Below are positions 33,164 through 40,889 of a DNA stretch of 60,730 bases, piece by piece (the stretch's first letter is position 1; the number at the start of each line of letters is the position of its first letter). The DNA is from an uncultured Oscillospiraceae bacterium (GTDB lineage Bacteria > Bacillota > Clostridia > Oscillospirales > Acutalibacteraceae). Made by a program: the position numbers and the translations under genes. The notes below the pieces were generated by a model, which was not told where the DNA came from, did not search any database, and saw only the letters and a program-made list of their open reading frames with translations. The DNA is taken from the NCBI GenBank assembly GCA_900546265.1, contig URCA01000019.1:1-60730 (forward strand), in the 5' to 3' direction.

Positions 33164-34021
33164 TCAGGCGGTGTAACCGCTCAGATATCCCTCCACCTGG
33201 TACCCCGCGGCCAGCAGGGTGAGCGCGGCGGCTTCGCCGTCCGCGGCGTCCGCGCCGTAGACGATGAGCGGCGCGGCGGCGGACAGGCCGCCGTACTCTC
33301 CCCGCCGGATGGCGTCCAGAGGCAGATGGACCGCACCCTCCCGGTGCCCGAGGCGGTAAGCCTCGGCGCTGCGCACGTCCACCAGCAGCGCGCCGTCCTG
33401 CTTCAGTTGGGCGGCCTCGGCGTCGGAGAGCAGCGCGGTGCTTAGTGCACCGGAGGGCTTCTCACCGGCGGCCCCCTCGCTGTTTCCACTGCCCGCGGTC
33501 GGGCGCTCACTGCCGCCCGGCCGGGTGGCCTGGCCGCAGGCGGCGGTGGATTGCGCGGCGTTCATATTCTTTTGGGTGGCGGAGCTTTGGGCCGCGTCCG
33601 GGCCGTCGGTGAAACCGACGGTGGTGGCAGCTCCGTCCGCCGCCCCGCCGGCGTTGTCGTCATAGGAGCCGTCGACAGGCTCTGTCGTTTTAGAAGGGGC
33701 TGTATCCTCCTGGCACGAGGTGCTCAGGGAGGCCGCTGGAGCGACGTTCAGCGAGCCGCCATTCTTGGTGCGCAGCCGGCCGCCGGCCGCCGCCGCGATG
33801 ACCACCGCCACGCAGGCAGCCAGGGAAGCCAGCGCGGCGATCCATCGCTTCTGCCGGTAAAAGGGGAGGGGATGGGGCGCCTGCTCCTCCCGGAGGCGGG
33901 AGACGATGCTCTCCGGTGCGATGCGGGCCGAGGGCTCGTCATCCAGCGGCCGCAGGGCCTTATCGATATCCCGGGCGAGGCGCTTCTCCTCGTCGGGATG
34001 AAATTGAGCGTTCATAGACAT
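33164..34021 (-). CDS. Putative anti-sigma factor with external degenerate rhodanese domain
   Basis: The 285-residue protein has a cytoplasmic N-terminus of about 58 residues, one membrane helix (about 60-80) and a low-complexity Ala/Gly/Thr/Ser linker (about 90-195). A C-terminal rhodanese-like domain follows (about 197-285; LLVDVRSAEAYRLGH and a final GYLSGY). The catalytic loop reads IVYGADAADG, with Gly256 where the sulfur-carrying Cys should be, so sulfurtransferase activity is not expected. The anti-sigma role is inferred from its place 46 bases after an ECF sigma gene and from its topology. ATG 34021 is used; ATG 34015 is an alternative. Confidence 0.75.
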   Translation of the reverse strand: MSMNAQFHPDEEKRLARDIDKALRPLDDEPSARIAPESIVSRLREEQAPHPLPFYRQKRWIAALASLAACVAVVIAAAAGGRLRTKNGGSLNVAPAASLSTSCQEDTAPSKTTEPVDGSYDDNAGGAADGAATTVGFTDGPDAAQSSATQKNMNAAQSTAACGQATRPGGSERPTAGSGNSEGAAGEKPSGALSTALLSDAEAAQLKQDGALLVDVRSAEAYRLGHREGAVHLPLDAIRRGEYGGLSAAAPLIVYGADAADGEAAALTLLAAGYQVEGYLSGYTA

Positions 34022-34067
34022 CCATGCCTTTCTGGCGTGTCGCCAAGCTGCTGTGTAGCGGAAACCG

Positions 34068-34610
34068 TCAGGGGGTGTTGGCGGGCTCTTCCTCCGGCAG
34101 AAGGGCCCGCAGCTTTTTCAGCGTCCGGTGCAGGCGAGAGCGCAGAGTCCCCTCCGGTCGCCCGAGCAGGGCGGCGATCTCTTTGCCGGAATAGCCGCCC
34201 ACCACCGACAGGAGCACCAGCCGCCTATCTTCCGGCCCCAGGTCGGCAATGGCGGCCCGCAGCCTGAGGACGGTGTCCCGGTCGCCGGCGAAATCCGGGC
34301 AGGCCAGGGGACAGGCGTCCAGATCGGTTTCCTCCCGGCGGCGGATGAGGCCGCGGATGTGCCGGTTGCACCGGGCGGACAGGATGGTGAACATCCAGCC
34401 CCGGAAGGCGTCCGGCTGCCGCAGGCCGTGCAGACCCCGGAAAGCCTCCAGGGCCGTTTCCTGCACGGCGTCCTCCGCCTCCTCCCGGCTGCCCAGCGCA
34501 TACAGGGCGTACCGGTACAGATCCGTATAAACCTGTTCGTACAGGACGCCGAAGGCCGCCGCGTCTCCGGCGGCGGCGCGCTGTACCTGCTCGATGAAGT
34601 CGTCGTTCAT
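34068..34610 (-). CDS. ECF-subfamily RNA polymerase sigma factor
   Basis: The 180-residue alternative sigma factor has region 2 (about 10-85, with ALGSREEAEDAVQETALEAFRGL and FRGWMFTILSARCNR). Region 4 (about 120-172) has an HTH reading YSGKEIAALLGRPEGTLRSRLHRTLKKL. ATG 34610 has AGGAG on the minus strand, and upstream in-frame codons lack a start signal. It is co-transcribed with the membrane-anchored protein gene downstream, the usual sigma/anti-sigma order. The gene is divergent from a SpoIIQ-like M23 protein gene. Regulon and signal are unknown. Confidence 0.92.
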   Translation of the reverse strand: MNDDFIEQVQRAAAGDAAAFGVLYEQVYTDLYRYALYALGSREEAEDAVQETALEAFRGLHGLRQPDAFRGWMFTILSARCNRHIRGLIRRREETDLDACPLACPDFAGDRDTVLRLRAAIADLGPEDRRLVLLSVVGGYSGKEIAALLGRPEGTLRSRLHRTLKKLRALLPEEEPANTP

Positions 34611-34965
34611 GAAAGACACTCCTGTGCTGCACACTCGGATCGTGTTCAAAAGCGGGCGGGTTGTTGCATAGGGTTACAAAAAATTCGATTTTGCGCGTGC
34701 GGTCGACCGCAACGATGCGGAATCGGACGATTCTATAGTATACGAATGCGAAAAAAAACGCAAATATTTTTTCCCCTTGCGGCATATTGCCGCGCAAACG
34801 GTTCACACTATAACCGAGAAACAGCCTCGTTCATTTTGGAAAGCGAAGCCGCCGCCAGCGCGCCGGCCCCGCTTTCCGCCCGTTTTACCGCCGCCGGACG
34901 GGATTGCCGGAAGCCATTGGCCACCGGAGAGGAACGAAGCTGCGGCGGAGAAAAGGAGCGTTTCC
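34611..34965. other. Divergent intergenic region between sigma gene and M23 gene
   Basis: The 355 bases hold no convincing gene. There are TATA-like sequences in both directions around 34734-34746 and a hairpin TTGCGGCA/TGCCGCGCAA at about 34778-34797. A weak plus-strand promoter is possible: TTGCCG 34787-34792, 16 bases, TATAAC 34809-34814. On the minus strand a TGTAACCC element near 34670-34677 recalls ECF -35 boxes, but no matching -10 was found. Confidence 0.4.
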
Positions 34966-35775
34966 ATGGGAAAAAAGATTAATTTTGATGAAAAATCCAA
35001 GTTTAAACGGTTTCTTTCCGGCAAAGGCTTCTACGTGGCGCTGGCCGTCTGCCTGGTGGCTGTCTGCGGCGTGGCGGTAGGCACCTTTATCAACTCCCTG
35101 CCCCAGCTGTCCAGCGACAGCTCCAACCCCGCGTCCGTCGTATCCGTGACCCCCACCACCAAGGAAAAGCCGGTGGACAAGCCGGTCACCAACATTCCAG
35201 ACGACCGCACCACCACGACCCAGGCACCTACCACGACTGGCAAAACCACCGCCGTGAACGTCGGCCCCACGCCGGCGGAGCTGTTCGTGCTGCCGCTGAG
35301 CAACGAGGTGCTGACCGAGTTCAGCGACGGCAAGCAGGTGTATTCCAAGACCATGGCCGACTGGCGCACCCATAACGGCGTGGACTTCAAAGGCGAGAAG
35401 GGGCAGAAGATCAAGGCCCTGGCCGACGGCACCATCCTGTCCATCGAGAACGACGCCCTGTGGGGCAAGGTGGTCACCATTGACCACGGCTTCGGCATCA
35501 AGTCCCGCTACTGCGGCATCGAGCCGGGCGACATCGAGAAGGGCCAGAAGGTGGAGGTATCCGAGGTCATCGGCACCCTGGGGGATATCCCCTGCGAGCT
35601 GCTGGACGGGCCGCATCTGCACCTGGAAATCACAGTGAACGGCGCCTATACCGACCCGGTGGAGGCCATTGGCCGGGAAGTGAAGGCAGCGTCGGCCACC
35701 GCGGCCAAGACGACTGGCGGCGGCGCATCCACCACCGCCGGCACGAAAGCCGGCACCACGACGGCGAAAAAGTAA
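34966..35775 (+). CDS. Membrane-anchored M23 (LytM) peptidase-like protein, SpoIIQ-like
   Basis: The 269-residue protein has a basic cytoplasmic N-terminus and one membrane helix (about 21-42). A Thr-rich linker (about 60-105) precedes a LytM domain (about 105-240), and a Thr/Ala/Lys-rich tail ends the protein. Zinc ligands of M23 peptidases are present: His and Asp in THNGVDF and the HLH pair in GPHLHLEI, so activity is possible. Domain order and size fit SpoIIQ, which bridges mother cell and forespore with SpoIIIAH; a general wall hydrolase is the alternative. ATG 34966 follows AAAGGAG. A strong terminator follows. Confidence 0.8.
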   Translation: MGKKINFDEKSKFKRFLSGKGFYVALAVCLVAVCGVAVGTFINSLPQLSSDSSNPASVVSVTPTTKEKPVDKPVTNIPDDRTTTTQAPTTTGKTTAVNVGPTPAELFVLPLSNEVLTEFSDGKQVYSKTMADWRTHNGVDFKGEKGQKIKALADGTILSIENDALWGKVVTIDHGFGIKSRYCGIEPGDIEKGQKVEVSEVIGTLGDIPCELLDGPHLHLEITVNGAYTDPVEAIGREVKAASATAAKTTGGGASTTAGTKAGTTTAKK

Positions 35776-35876
35776 GACTTTAGGCGACAACCTGCGGCAT
35801 TTGGCCGCTGAAAATCGATAGTATGCGCTATTGCGCGCCCTCGTTATCCCGCTTGGCGGGTCGGCATAAGGGCGGG

Positions 35877-35907
35877 AAAAAGGGACGGATTTCTCCGTCC
35901 CTTTTTC
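35877..35907 (+). terminator. Rho-independent terminator of the M23 gene
   Basis: AAAAAGGGACGGA (35877-35889) pairs with TCCGTCCCTTTTT (35894-35906) around TTTC. The symmetric A/T runs make it potentially bidirectional. Confidence 0.85.
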
Positions 35908-36123
35908 TCATGCTTCCCATGGCCAAACGATGGGGACTCCATGCAAGACAGAGGCTGCCCTGCAATTTGAGCAGCACCTGAAACAGGAGGAAAAAGCGCG
36001 GTTGGCACGCCCTTTTAGAGCCATCTTGCAAGCCTTGTCCTTTGGCCGTGGTCTTGACGCAGAATTTGCAGAAGCTTTGCAGAAACGCGAGGATTTCTTT
36101 TCTTTCTTCGCGTATGATAGAAA

Positions 36124-36159
36124 CAGCCCCGGAAGAACGGCGGACGTCTCCCGGGGCTG
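36124..36159 (-). terminator. Terminator-like hairpin after pyk
   Basis: A 9-bp stem CAGCCCCGG / CCGGGGCTG has an 18-base loop and is followed on the minus strand by GTTTCTAT. The U tract is short. Confidence 0.5.
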
Positions 36160-36162
36160 CGC

Positions 36163-37914
36163 TTATTTTTTGCCGTTGCCGAACATCACGATGCCGCGTT
36201 CCGCGTCCAGGGTGACGGTGGTGCCGCTTTTGAGAATTTTGGTGGCGTTGTGCGCGTTGACCAGCACCGGCTTTTCCAGCGCCATGCCCACGATGGCGGC
36301 GTGGCTGTTCATGCCGCCGGCCTCGGTGATGATGCCGGCCGCTTCCTTCAAGAGGGGAAGCAGGTTGTTGCTGGTCTGGGGGATGACGAGGATGTCGCCG
36401 GGGCGAAAGGTATCCAGCGCTTCTTCCTCGTCCCGGGCCACGCAGAGGTTGCCGCAGGCCGTGTACCGGGTGGCGCCCTTGCCCTGCACCAGGATGTTGC
36501 CCACCAGATGCACCTTGAGCAGGTTGGTGGTGCCGGACACGCCCAGGGGAGCGCCGGCGGTGATGACTACCAGGTCGCCGCTGGACAGGTACCCGGCGTT
36601 GACCGCGCAGTCCACGGCGTGGTCGAACAGGGCGTCCATGTTGTCCTTTTCCTCGGCCATGATGGGCACCACGCCCCAGGACAGGTTCATCTGCCGCTGG
36701 GCGGCGGGATTGGTGGTGCAGCAGATAATGGGGCAGGCGGGACGGAACTTGGAAATCATCCGGGCGGTGGTGCCCGATTTGGTGACGGTGATAATGGCCG
36801 CCGCGCCCAGATCGTGGGCGGTGGTGACGGTGGCGTGGGAGATGGCGTTGGTCACGTTGGGCGCTTCGTGAACGTCCCGGCTGGAGAAGCGCTTGATGTA
36901 ATTGATGTCCTGCTCGGTGCGCCGCGCGATGCGGGCCATGGTCTTGACGGCCTCAATGGGATAAGCGCCCGCCGCGGTTTCGCCGGAGAGCATAATGGCG
37001 CTGGTGCCGTCGTAGATGGCGTTGGCCACGTCGGTGGTTTCCGCCCGGGTGGGGCGAGGGTTCTTCATCATGGAATCCAGCATCTGGGTGGCGGTGATGA
37101 CCTGCAGGCCCGCGTTGTACCCCTTATGAATCAGCTTCTTTTGAATGCTGGGGATTTCCTCCATGGCGATTTCCACGCCCATGTCGCCCCGGGCGACCAT
37201 GATGCCGTCCGACACCTTGAGGATGTCGTCGATATTGTCCACGCCCTCGGCATTTTCGATTTTGGCGATGATCCGGATGGAATGGTTGCTGTTCTTTTCC
37301 AGCTCCTGGCGGATTTGCAGCACATCGTCGGCCCGGCGGGTGAAAGAGGCGGCGATGAAGTCGGCCTCCATTTCGCAGGCAAAGGCGATGTCGGCCCGAT
37401 CCCGGTCGCTCATAAAGGGCATGGACAGCTGCGCGCCGGGGACGTTGACCCCTTTGTTAGCCGAGACCATGCCGCCGTTGATGACGGTGCAGGTGATGGT
37501 GGTGGCGGTGGTGGCCTGCACCTCCATATCGATGAGGCCGTCGTCAATCAGAATATGGCCGCCCTTGCGCACGTCGGCGGGCAGGCCGGCAAAGCTGATG
37601 GAGGCGATGGTGCTGTCCCCCTCCACCGGTTCGGTGGTCAGGGTGAAGGAGTCCCCGGCGCGCAGTTCCACCTTCGGTTCCTTGAAGGCGCCCAGGCGGA
37701 TTTCCGGGCCCTTGGTGTCGATGAGGATGGCGATGGGGAGGCGCAGTTCCTCCCGCAGGGCCTTGACCATGTCGATGCGGGCCTTGTGATCCTTATGGGA
37801 CTGGTGGGACATGTTGATGCGCGCGACGTTCATGCCGGAAAGCATCAGCTGCCGCAGCACATCCGGGTTATCAGTGGCGGGGCCCAGGGTGCAGATGATT
37901 TTGGTCTTTCTCAT
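36163..37914 (-). CDS. pyk: Pyruvate kinase with C-terminal PEP-utilising mobile domain
   Basis: Pyruvate kinase makes pyruvate and ATP from phosphoenolpyruvate and ADP at the end of glycolysis. The 583-residue protein contains the barrel motifs (IICTLGPATDN, IDTKGPEIRLG, the Lys-containing IIAKIENAEG, ARGDMGVEI) and the C-terminal allosteric domain. About 110 extra residues form the swivelling phosphohistidine-like domain (GGMNSHAAIVG), as in Bacillus-type Pyk. ATG 37914 has GGAGG 8 bases upstream. It is a single minus-strand gene, and a TATACT -10 (minus strand, 37990-37985) is the likely promoter element. Confidence 0.97.
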   Translation of the reverse strand: MRKTKIICTLGPATDNPDVLRQLMLSGMNVARINMSHQSHKDHKARIDMVKALREELRLPIAILIDTKGPEIRLGAFKEPKVELRAGDSFTLTTEPVEGDSTIASISFAGLPADVRKGGHILIDDGLIDMEVQATTATTITCTVINGGMVSANKGVNVPGAQLSMPFMSDRDRADIAFACEMEADFIAASFTRRADDVLQIRQELEKNSNHSIRIIAKIENAEGVDNIDDILKVSDGIMVARGDMGVEIAMEEIPSIQKKLIHKGYNAGLQVITATQMLDSMMKNPRPTRAETTDVANAIYDGTSAIMLSGETAAGAYPIEAVKTMARIARRTEQDINYIKRFSSRDVHEAPNVTNAISHATVTTAHDLGAAAIITVTKSGTTARMISKFRPACPIICCTTNPAAQRQMNLSWGVVPIMAEEKDNMDALFDHAVDCAVNAGYLSSGDLVVITAGAPLGVSGTTNLLKVHLVGNILVQGKGATRYTACGNLCVARDEEEALDTFRPGDILVIPQTSNNLLPLLKEAAGIITEAGGMNSHAAIVGMALEKPVLVNAHNATKILKSGTTVTLDAERGIVMFGNGKK

Positions 37915-38248
37915 AAACAACCTCCATTTTTTGCCGGTCCAATCCGGCTGGCACTGCATGGAAGGGACAAACCAACATGCTTTTAGTATATCACAAAAAG
38001 CTGGTAAATAAAGGGGGCGGATGGGATTTTCCGATAATGGCTAAAAGAGGGCAGAGGCGTCCGGCAAATTTATGGGTTTGCATGAATTTGGAGGAAGTCG
38101 TTGCATAAGCGGCCGAATATGTTACAATGTTAGACGTATGCCGCCGGCCGGATCGGCGGGTAGTATGGCGCGGAACTCCAGGCGTTTTACGCTGTGTGAA
38201 TATGAATCGATCGAAATCGGGATCTCGCCAGGGAAGGATGGACGAAAG
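37915..38248. other. Divergent intergenic region between pyk and the vanY-like gene
   Basis: The 334 bases hold the pyk leader and -10, then from 38101 the promoter of the vanY-like gene. A CG-rich hairpin (about 38141-38159) lies in that gene's leader. No coding sequence with a ribosome site was found. Confidence 0.5.
38101..38128 (+). promoter_or_regulatory. Promoter for the vanY-like/bioY unit
   Basis: TTGCAT (38101-38106), a 16-base spacer and TACAAT (38123-38128), leaving a leader of about 115 bases. Confidence 0.55.
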
Positions 38249-39157
38249 ATGGGGAAAAAATCAGAGGCGGTCAAAAGACGGAACCGGAGGCTGGCGTTTG
38301 TCATTCTGATAGCGCTGCTGGGGCTGCTGGCTGTGATATTCGTGATTATTGGGGTGATGGGGATGATTGAGCGCGGCAGGCAGACAGCCAGCAGCGCGTC
38401 CTCCGCGTCGCAGACGGCGCCGTCCGGCGGGGCGGATTCCTCCGACGAAAACGCGGACGGCACCACCGTCTCCACCAACGGCGCGACGACCGGGCCGACT
38501 TCAAAGCCGACTTCGAAGCCGACCGCCAAGACGACGGCCGGCTCCGACGGGCTGCTGCCGGTGGCCAAGTATGTGCAGAAAAACCGCAGCGTATGGAATT
38601 TGATTCTCGTCAACGATTACAATCCGCTGCCGGAAAATTTCGAATCCACGATCCACATCGCAGATTTTCGCGGGCCGGGCAAGCAGTGCGACGCCCGGAT
38701 TGTGGAGCCTCTCAACCAAATGATCAAGGCGGGGGCTGCCTACAATCTGACGCCGATTTCTATGTTCCGCAGCCGGGAGTTGCAAACCAAGCTATATAAC
38801 AACGAGGTCGCCAAGTGGCAGGGCCAAGGCTATTCCCTGGAGAATGCCAAAATTAAGGCGGCCACGGTGGTCAAACGACCGGGGGAGAGCGAGCACAATA
38901 CCGGCCTGACCCTCGACATTCTCGGCAGCGGGCATACCTCTCTGACAGAAAGCTTCGAAAAAACGCCGGCGTTCAAATGGCTCGTCGAGCATTGCGCCGA
39001 GTATGGGTTCATCCTGCGGTACCCCAAGGGCAAGGAAAACATCACGGCGGTGATTTATGAGCCGTGGCACTACCGGTATGTCGGCGTGGAGGCGGCCAAG
39101 GAGATCATGAGCCGGGACATCACGCTGGAGGAATATATCCAGGAAAAGGGCATGTAA
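38249..39157 (+). CDS. Membrane-anchored D-alanyl-D-alanine carboxypeptidase, VanY type (M15B)
   Basis: The enzyme is predicted to remove the terminal D-Ala from peptidoglycan stem peptides outside the cell. The 302-residue protein has a basic N-terminus and one membrane helix (about 14-38). A Ser/Thr-rich spacer (about 45-95, with repeated TSKPTSKP) precedes the M15B domain. The zinc motif reads SEHNTGLTLDI (S-x-H-x4-x-x-D) and is followed by the catalytic Glu-x-x-His in EPWHYRYVG. ATG 38249 follows GGAAGGA. No vanR/S or vanH/A/X genes are present, so this is a housekeeping wall enzyme. bioY begins directly after its stop. Confidence 0.9.
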   Translation: MGKKSEAVKRRNRRLAFVILIALLGLLAVIFVIIGVMGMIERGRQTASSASSASQTAPSGGADSSDENADGTTVSTNGATTGPTSKPTSKPTAKTTAGSDGLLPVAKYVQKNRSVWNLILVNDYNPLPENFESTIHIADFRGPGKQCDARIVEPLNQMIKAGAAYNLTPISMFRSRELQTKLYNNEVAKWQGQGYSLENAKIKAATVVKRPGESEHNTGLTLDILGSGHTSLTESFEKTPAFKWLVEHCAEYGFILRYPKGKENITAVIYEPWHYRYVGVEAAKEIMSRDITLEEYIQEKGM

Positions 39158-39784
39158 ATGAAAAGGGACAGGAAACCGACGAAGAGAAGCGTCCCGGTGT
39201 TCCGGCTGACGCTGGGGGCGCTGTACGTGGCGCTGTTTGCTCTGGCGGGGAACGTGCCGGTGCTGGCCGCCATCCAGGTGGCGGGGATTCCCGTGACGCT
39301 GCAGGTGTTTCTGATCGCCATGATGGGGCTGACCCTGGGGGTGCGGGGCGGCCTGACGGCTTACGGAGCCGTGCTGGTGCTCACCCTGTGCGGCCTGCCC
39401 ATGATGGCGGGCGGTCGGGGCGGGGCCGCCGTGCTGCTGGGGCCCACCTGCGGCTATATCTACGGCTGGGTGTTCCTCCTGGTGCTGCTGGGGCTGTACG
39501 CCGACAGGGGGATGCCCCGGCTGCTGCATAAAAAGCTCTGGGGGATGTCCATCCATCTGCCGGTTTCCTTCGCGGTGGGGCTGGCCGGGCTGGCGCTGGA
39601 CTATCTGTGCGGCAGCGCGGCCCTAGCGGCCGTCAGCGGCCGGACGCTGGCCGAGATGCCGGCGCTGCTGTTGTCCAGCCTGGCGTTTCTGCCCGGGGAT
39701 CTCATCAAGCTGGGGCTGGCCTCCTTTTTCTCCCTGTGCCTATTTGCCAAGCCGGCGTTCAGCCGGATGATGCGCGCCGTTTGA
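39158..39784 (+). CDS. bioY: Biotin transporter BioY (ECF S component)
   Basis: BioY is the membrane substrate-binding subunit that captures biotin for ECF transport. The 208-residue protein has six hydrophobic helices and the family pattern: GIPVTLQVF, GLTLGVRGG, LCGLPMMAGGRGG and GPTCGYIYGW. A conserved Asp-Lys near the last helix (PGDLIKLGLA) is also visible. Its ATG directly abuts the stop of the vanY-like gene (ATGTAAATG), so it depends on that gene's transcript. The EcfA-EcfT module at 23276-25842 is the likely energiser, about 14 kb away. Confidence 0.93.
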   Translation: MKRDRKPTKRSVPVFRLTLGALYVALFALAGNVPVLAAIQVAGIPVTLQVFLIAMMGLTLGVRGGLTAYGAVLVLTLCGLPMMAGGRGGAAVLLGPTCGYIYGWVFLLVLLGLYADRGMPRLLHKKLWGMSIHLPVSFAVGLAGLALDYLCGSAALAAVSGRTLAEMPALLLSSLAFLPGDLIKLGLASFFSLCLFAKPAFSRMMRAV

Positions 39785-39821
39785 AGCGGCCGCGCCGGGA
39801 AAGAAAATTTTGACCGACCCA

Positions 39822-39850
39822 TTGACAAGCGGGGAAAAGGCTGGTATACT
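39822..39850 (+). promoter_or_regulatory. Near-consensus promoter of infC-rpmI-rplT
   Basis: Perfect TTGACA (39822-39827), a 17-base spacer and TATACT (39845-39850). Confidence 0.85.
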
Positions 39851-39857
39851 AAACCAG

Positions 39858-39996
39858 AAATAAAACAAAGCAGAGCGTTACGCCCGCTCTCACCTGCGGA
39901 TTTCGTTCCAACAGGTCAATAGACACACCTCGCTTTTAGCGGGGGGATTTTGTGTGTATGACGCGGGCAGTTTCGGCTGTCCGCGTTTTATATTTT
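39858..39996 (+). promoter_or_regulatory. L20-type autoregulatory leader with attenuator
   Basis: The transcript from 39857 or so reads GCGTTACGCCCGCTCTCACCTGC and continues through CAACAGGT to a stem ACACAC/GTGTGT. It ends in a terminator hairpin ACGCGGGCAG/CTGTCCGCGT (39961-39970, 39977-39986) followed by TTTTATATTTT. A leader in this place in Firmicutes binds ribosomal protein L20 and terminates transcription when L20 is in excess. The assignment rests on position, the hairpin architecture and remembered similarity, not a covariance model. Confidence 0.6.
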
Positions 39997-40026
39997 AACA
40001 CTGTATAGTGGTGGAGGTGCTTACCC

Positions 40027-40548
40027 ATAGCAAGTAAGGAAATGCAGGTTAACGAGCAAATTCGTGACAGCGAGGTCCGCGTCATCGGGGACGGCGGCGA
40101 ACAGCTGGGGGTTATGTCGTCCCGGGACGCCCAGCGGCTTGCCGACGAAAAAAATCTCGACCTGGTGAAAATCGCTCCGACGGCCACGCCGCCGGTCTGC
40201 CGGATCATGGATTACGGCAAGTATCGGTTCGAACAGGCCAAAAGGGAAAAGGAAGCCAGGAAAAATCAGCACATCGTGGAAATCAAGGAAGTCCGTCTCG
40301 GTCTGAACACCGATATCGGCGACTTCAACACGAAGGTGAAACACGCCATTCGCTTCCTGCAGGAGGGGAACAAGGTGAAGGTTTCCATTCGGTTCCGCGG
40401 CCGTGAGCTGGGACATCCGGAGATCGGTCATGAAGCCATGAAAAAATTTGCTGAAGCCTGCGCGGAATTCGCCAGCGTGGAGCGTCCTTCCAAAATGGAA
40501 GGCCGGCACATGTTGATGTTCCTTGCGCCCAAAGCCGCCGTCAAGTAA
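40027..40548 (+). CDS. infC: Translation initiation factor IF-3, probable AUA start
   Basis: IF-3 binds the 30S subunit and checks initiation codon and initiator tRNA. The protein is 173 residues if translation starts at ATA 40027. That codon lies 9 bases after GGAGGTG (40013-40019), at ideal spacing, and gives the N-terminus ASKEMQVNEQIR, close to other IF-3 proteins. The first ATG in frame (40042) has AAGGA only one base away and would cut five residues. Rare start codons at infC let IF-3 repress its own synthesis. The body shows the family blocks, including PPVCRIMDYGKYRFEQ and the C-terminal IF-3 fold. Confidence 0.9.
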   Translation: MASKEMQVNEQIRDSEVRVIGDGGEQLGVMSSRDAQRLADEKNLDLVKIAPTATPPVCRIMDYGKYRFEQAKREKEARKNQHIVEIKEVRLGLNTDIGDFNTKVKHAIRFLQEGNKVKVSIRFRGRELGHPEIGHEAMKKFAEACAEFASVERPSKMEGRHMLMFLAPKAAVK

Positions 40549-40664
40549 GCAATGGCCTCCGAAACGGGCCAGAACGTTTGCAGGACGACAGCGCGACAGC
40601 ACCCTTTCACACCCGAATTTGTGGCTGCCGGGTATGCGCCCGGCAAGAAATGGAGGTCAAAATC

Positions 40665-40862
40665 ATGCCGAAGATCAAGACGCACAGCGGCGCGAAAAAG
40701 CGCTTCAAGCTCAGCAAGGGCGGCAAGGTTATCCGCGCCCACGCCTACAAGTCCCATATTCTGAACAAGAAATCCACCAAGCGTAAGAGAAATCTCCGCA
40801 AGACGACTGTGGCCGACGTGACCAACGTGGCGCAGGTCAAGCGTTTGATTCCCTATAAATAA
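40665..40862 (+). CDS. rpmI: Ribosomal protein L35
   Basis: A 65-residue, very basic 50S protein begins MPKIKTHSGAKKRF, which is diagnostic of L35. ATG 40665 follows TGGAGGT; a longer in-frame upstream extension has no support. A small GC hairpin (40627-40644) separates it from infC. It belongs to the infC-rpmI-rplT operon under the L20-type leader. Confidence 0.97.
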   Translation: MPKIKTHSGAKKRFKLSKGGKVIRAHAYKSHILNKKSTKRKRNLRKTTVADVTNVAQVKRLIPYK

Positions 40863-40889
40863 AGACACGTTGAAACGGAGGTAACGATT

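Larger units (their letters stand above)
35776..36162. other. Intergenic region between the M23 and pyk genes
   Basis: The region contains the M23 terminator (35877-35907) and the pyk 3' hairpin (36124-36159). The 216 bases between them have no supported gene on either strand: short open frames lack ribosome sites and family features. Confidence 0.5.

Noticed and set aside
32868..33176. 102-codon frame after clpE as an intact gene
   Set aside because: Only its middle matches the acetyltransferase remnant; the rest is out of frame with it, so a pseudogene explains it better.
35930..36160. Possible short gene upstream of pyk's 3' end (reading MGTPCKTEAALQFEQ...)
   Set aside because: No ribosome site, no stop before it runs antisense through pyk, and no recognised family.
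36250..37986. 578-codon plus-strand frame opposite pyk
   Set aside because: Composition (Gly/His/Val-rich) is typical of antisense shadows, and pyk is unmistakable on the other strand.
38249..39157. Vancomycin resistance determinant (vanY cluster)
   Set aside because: Only the carboxypeptidase is present. No vanR, vanS, vanH, vanA/B or vanX genes are adjacent, so a housekeeping wall enzyme is more likely.
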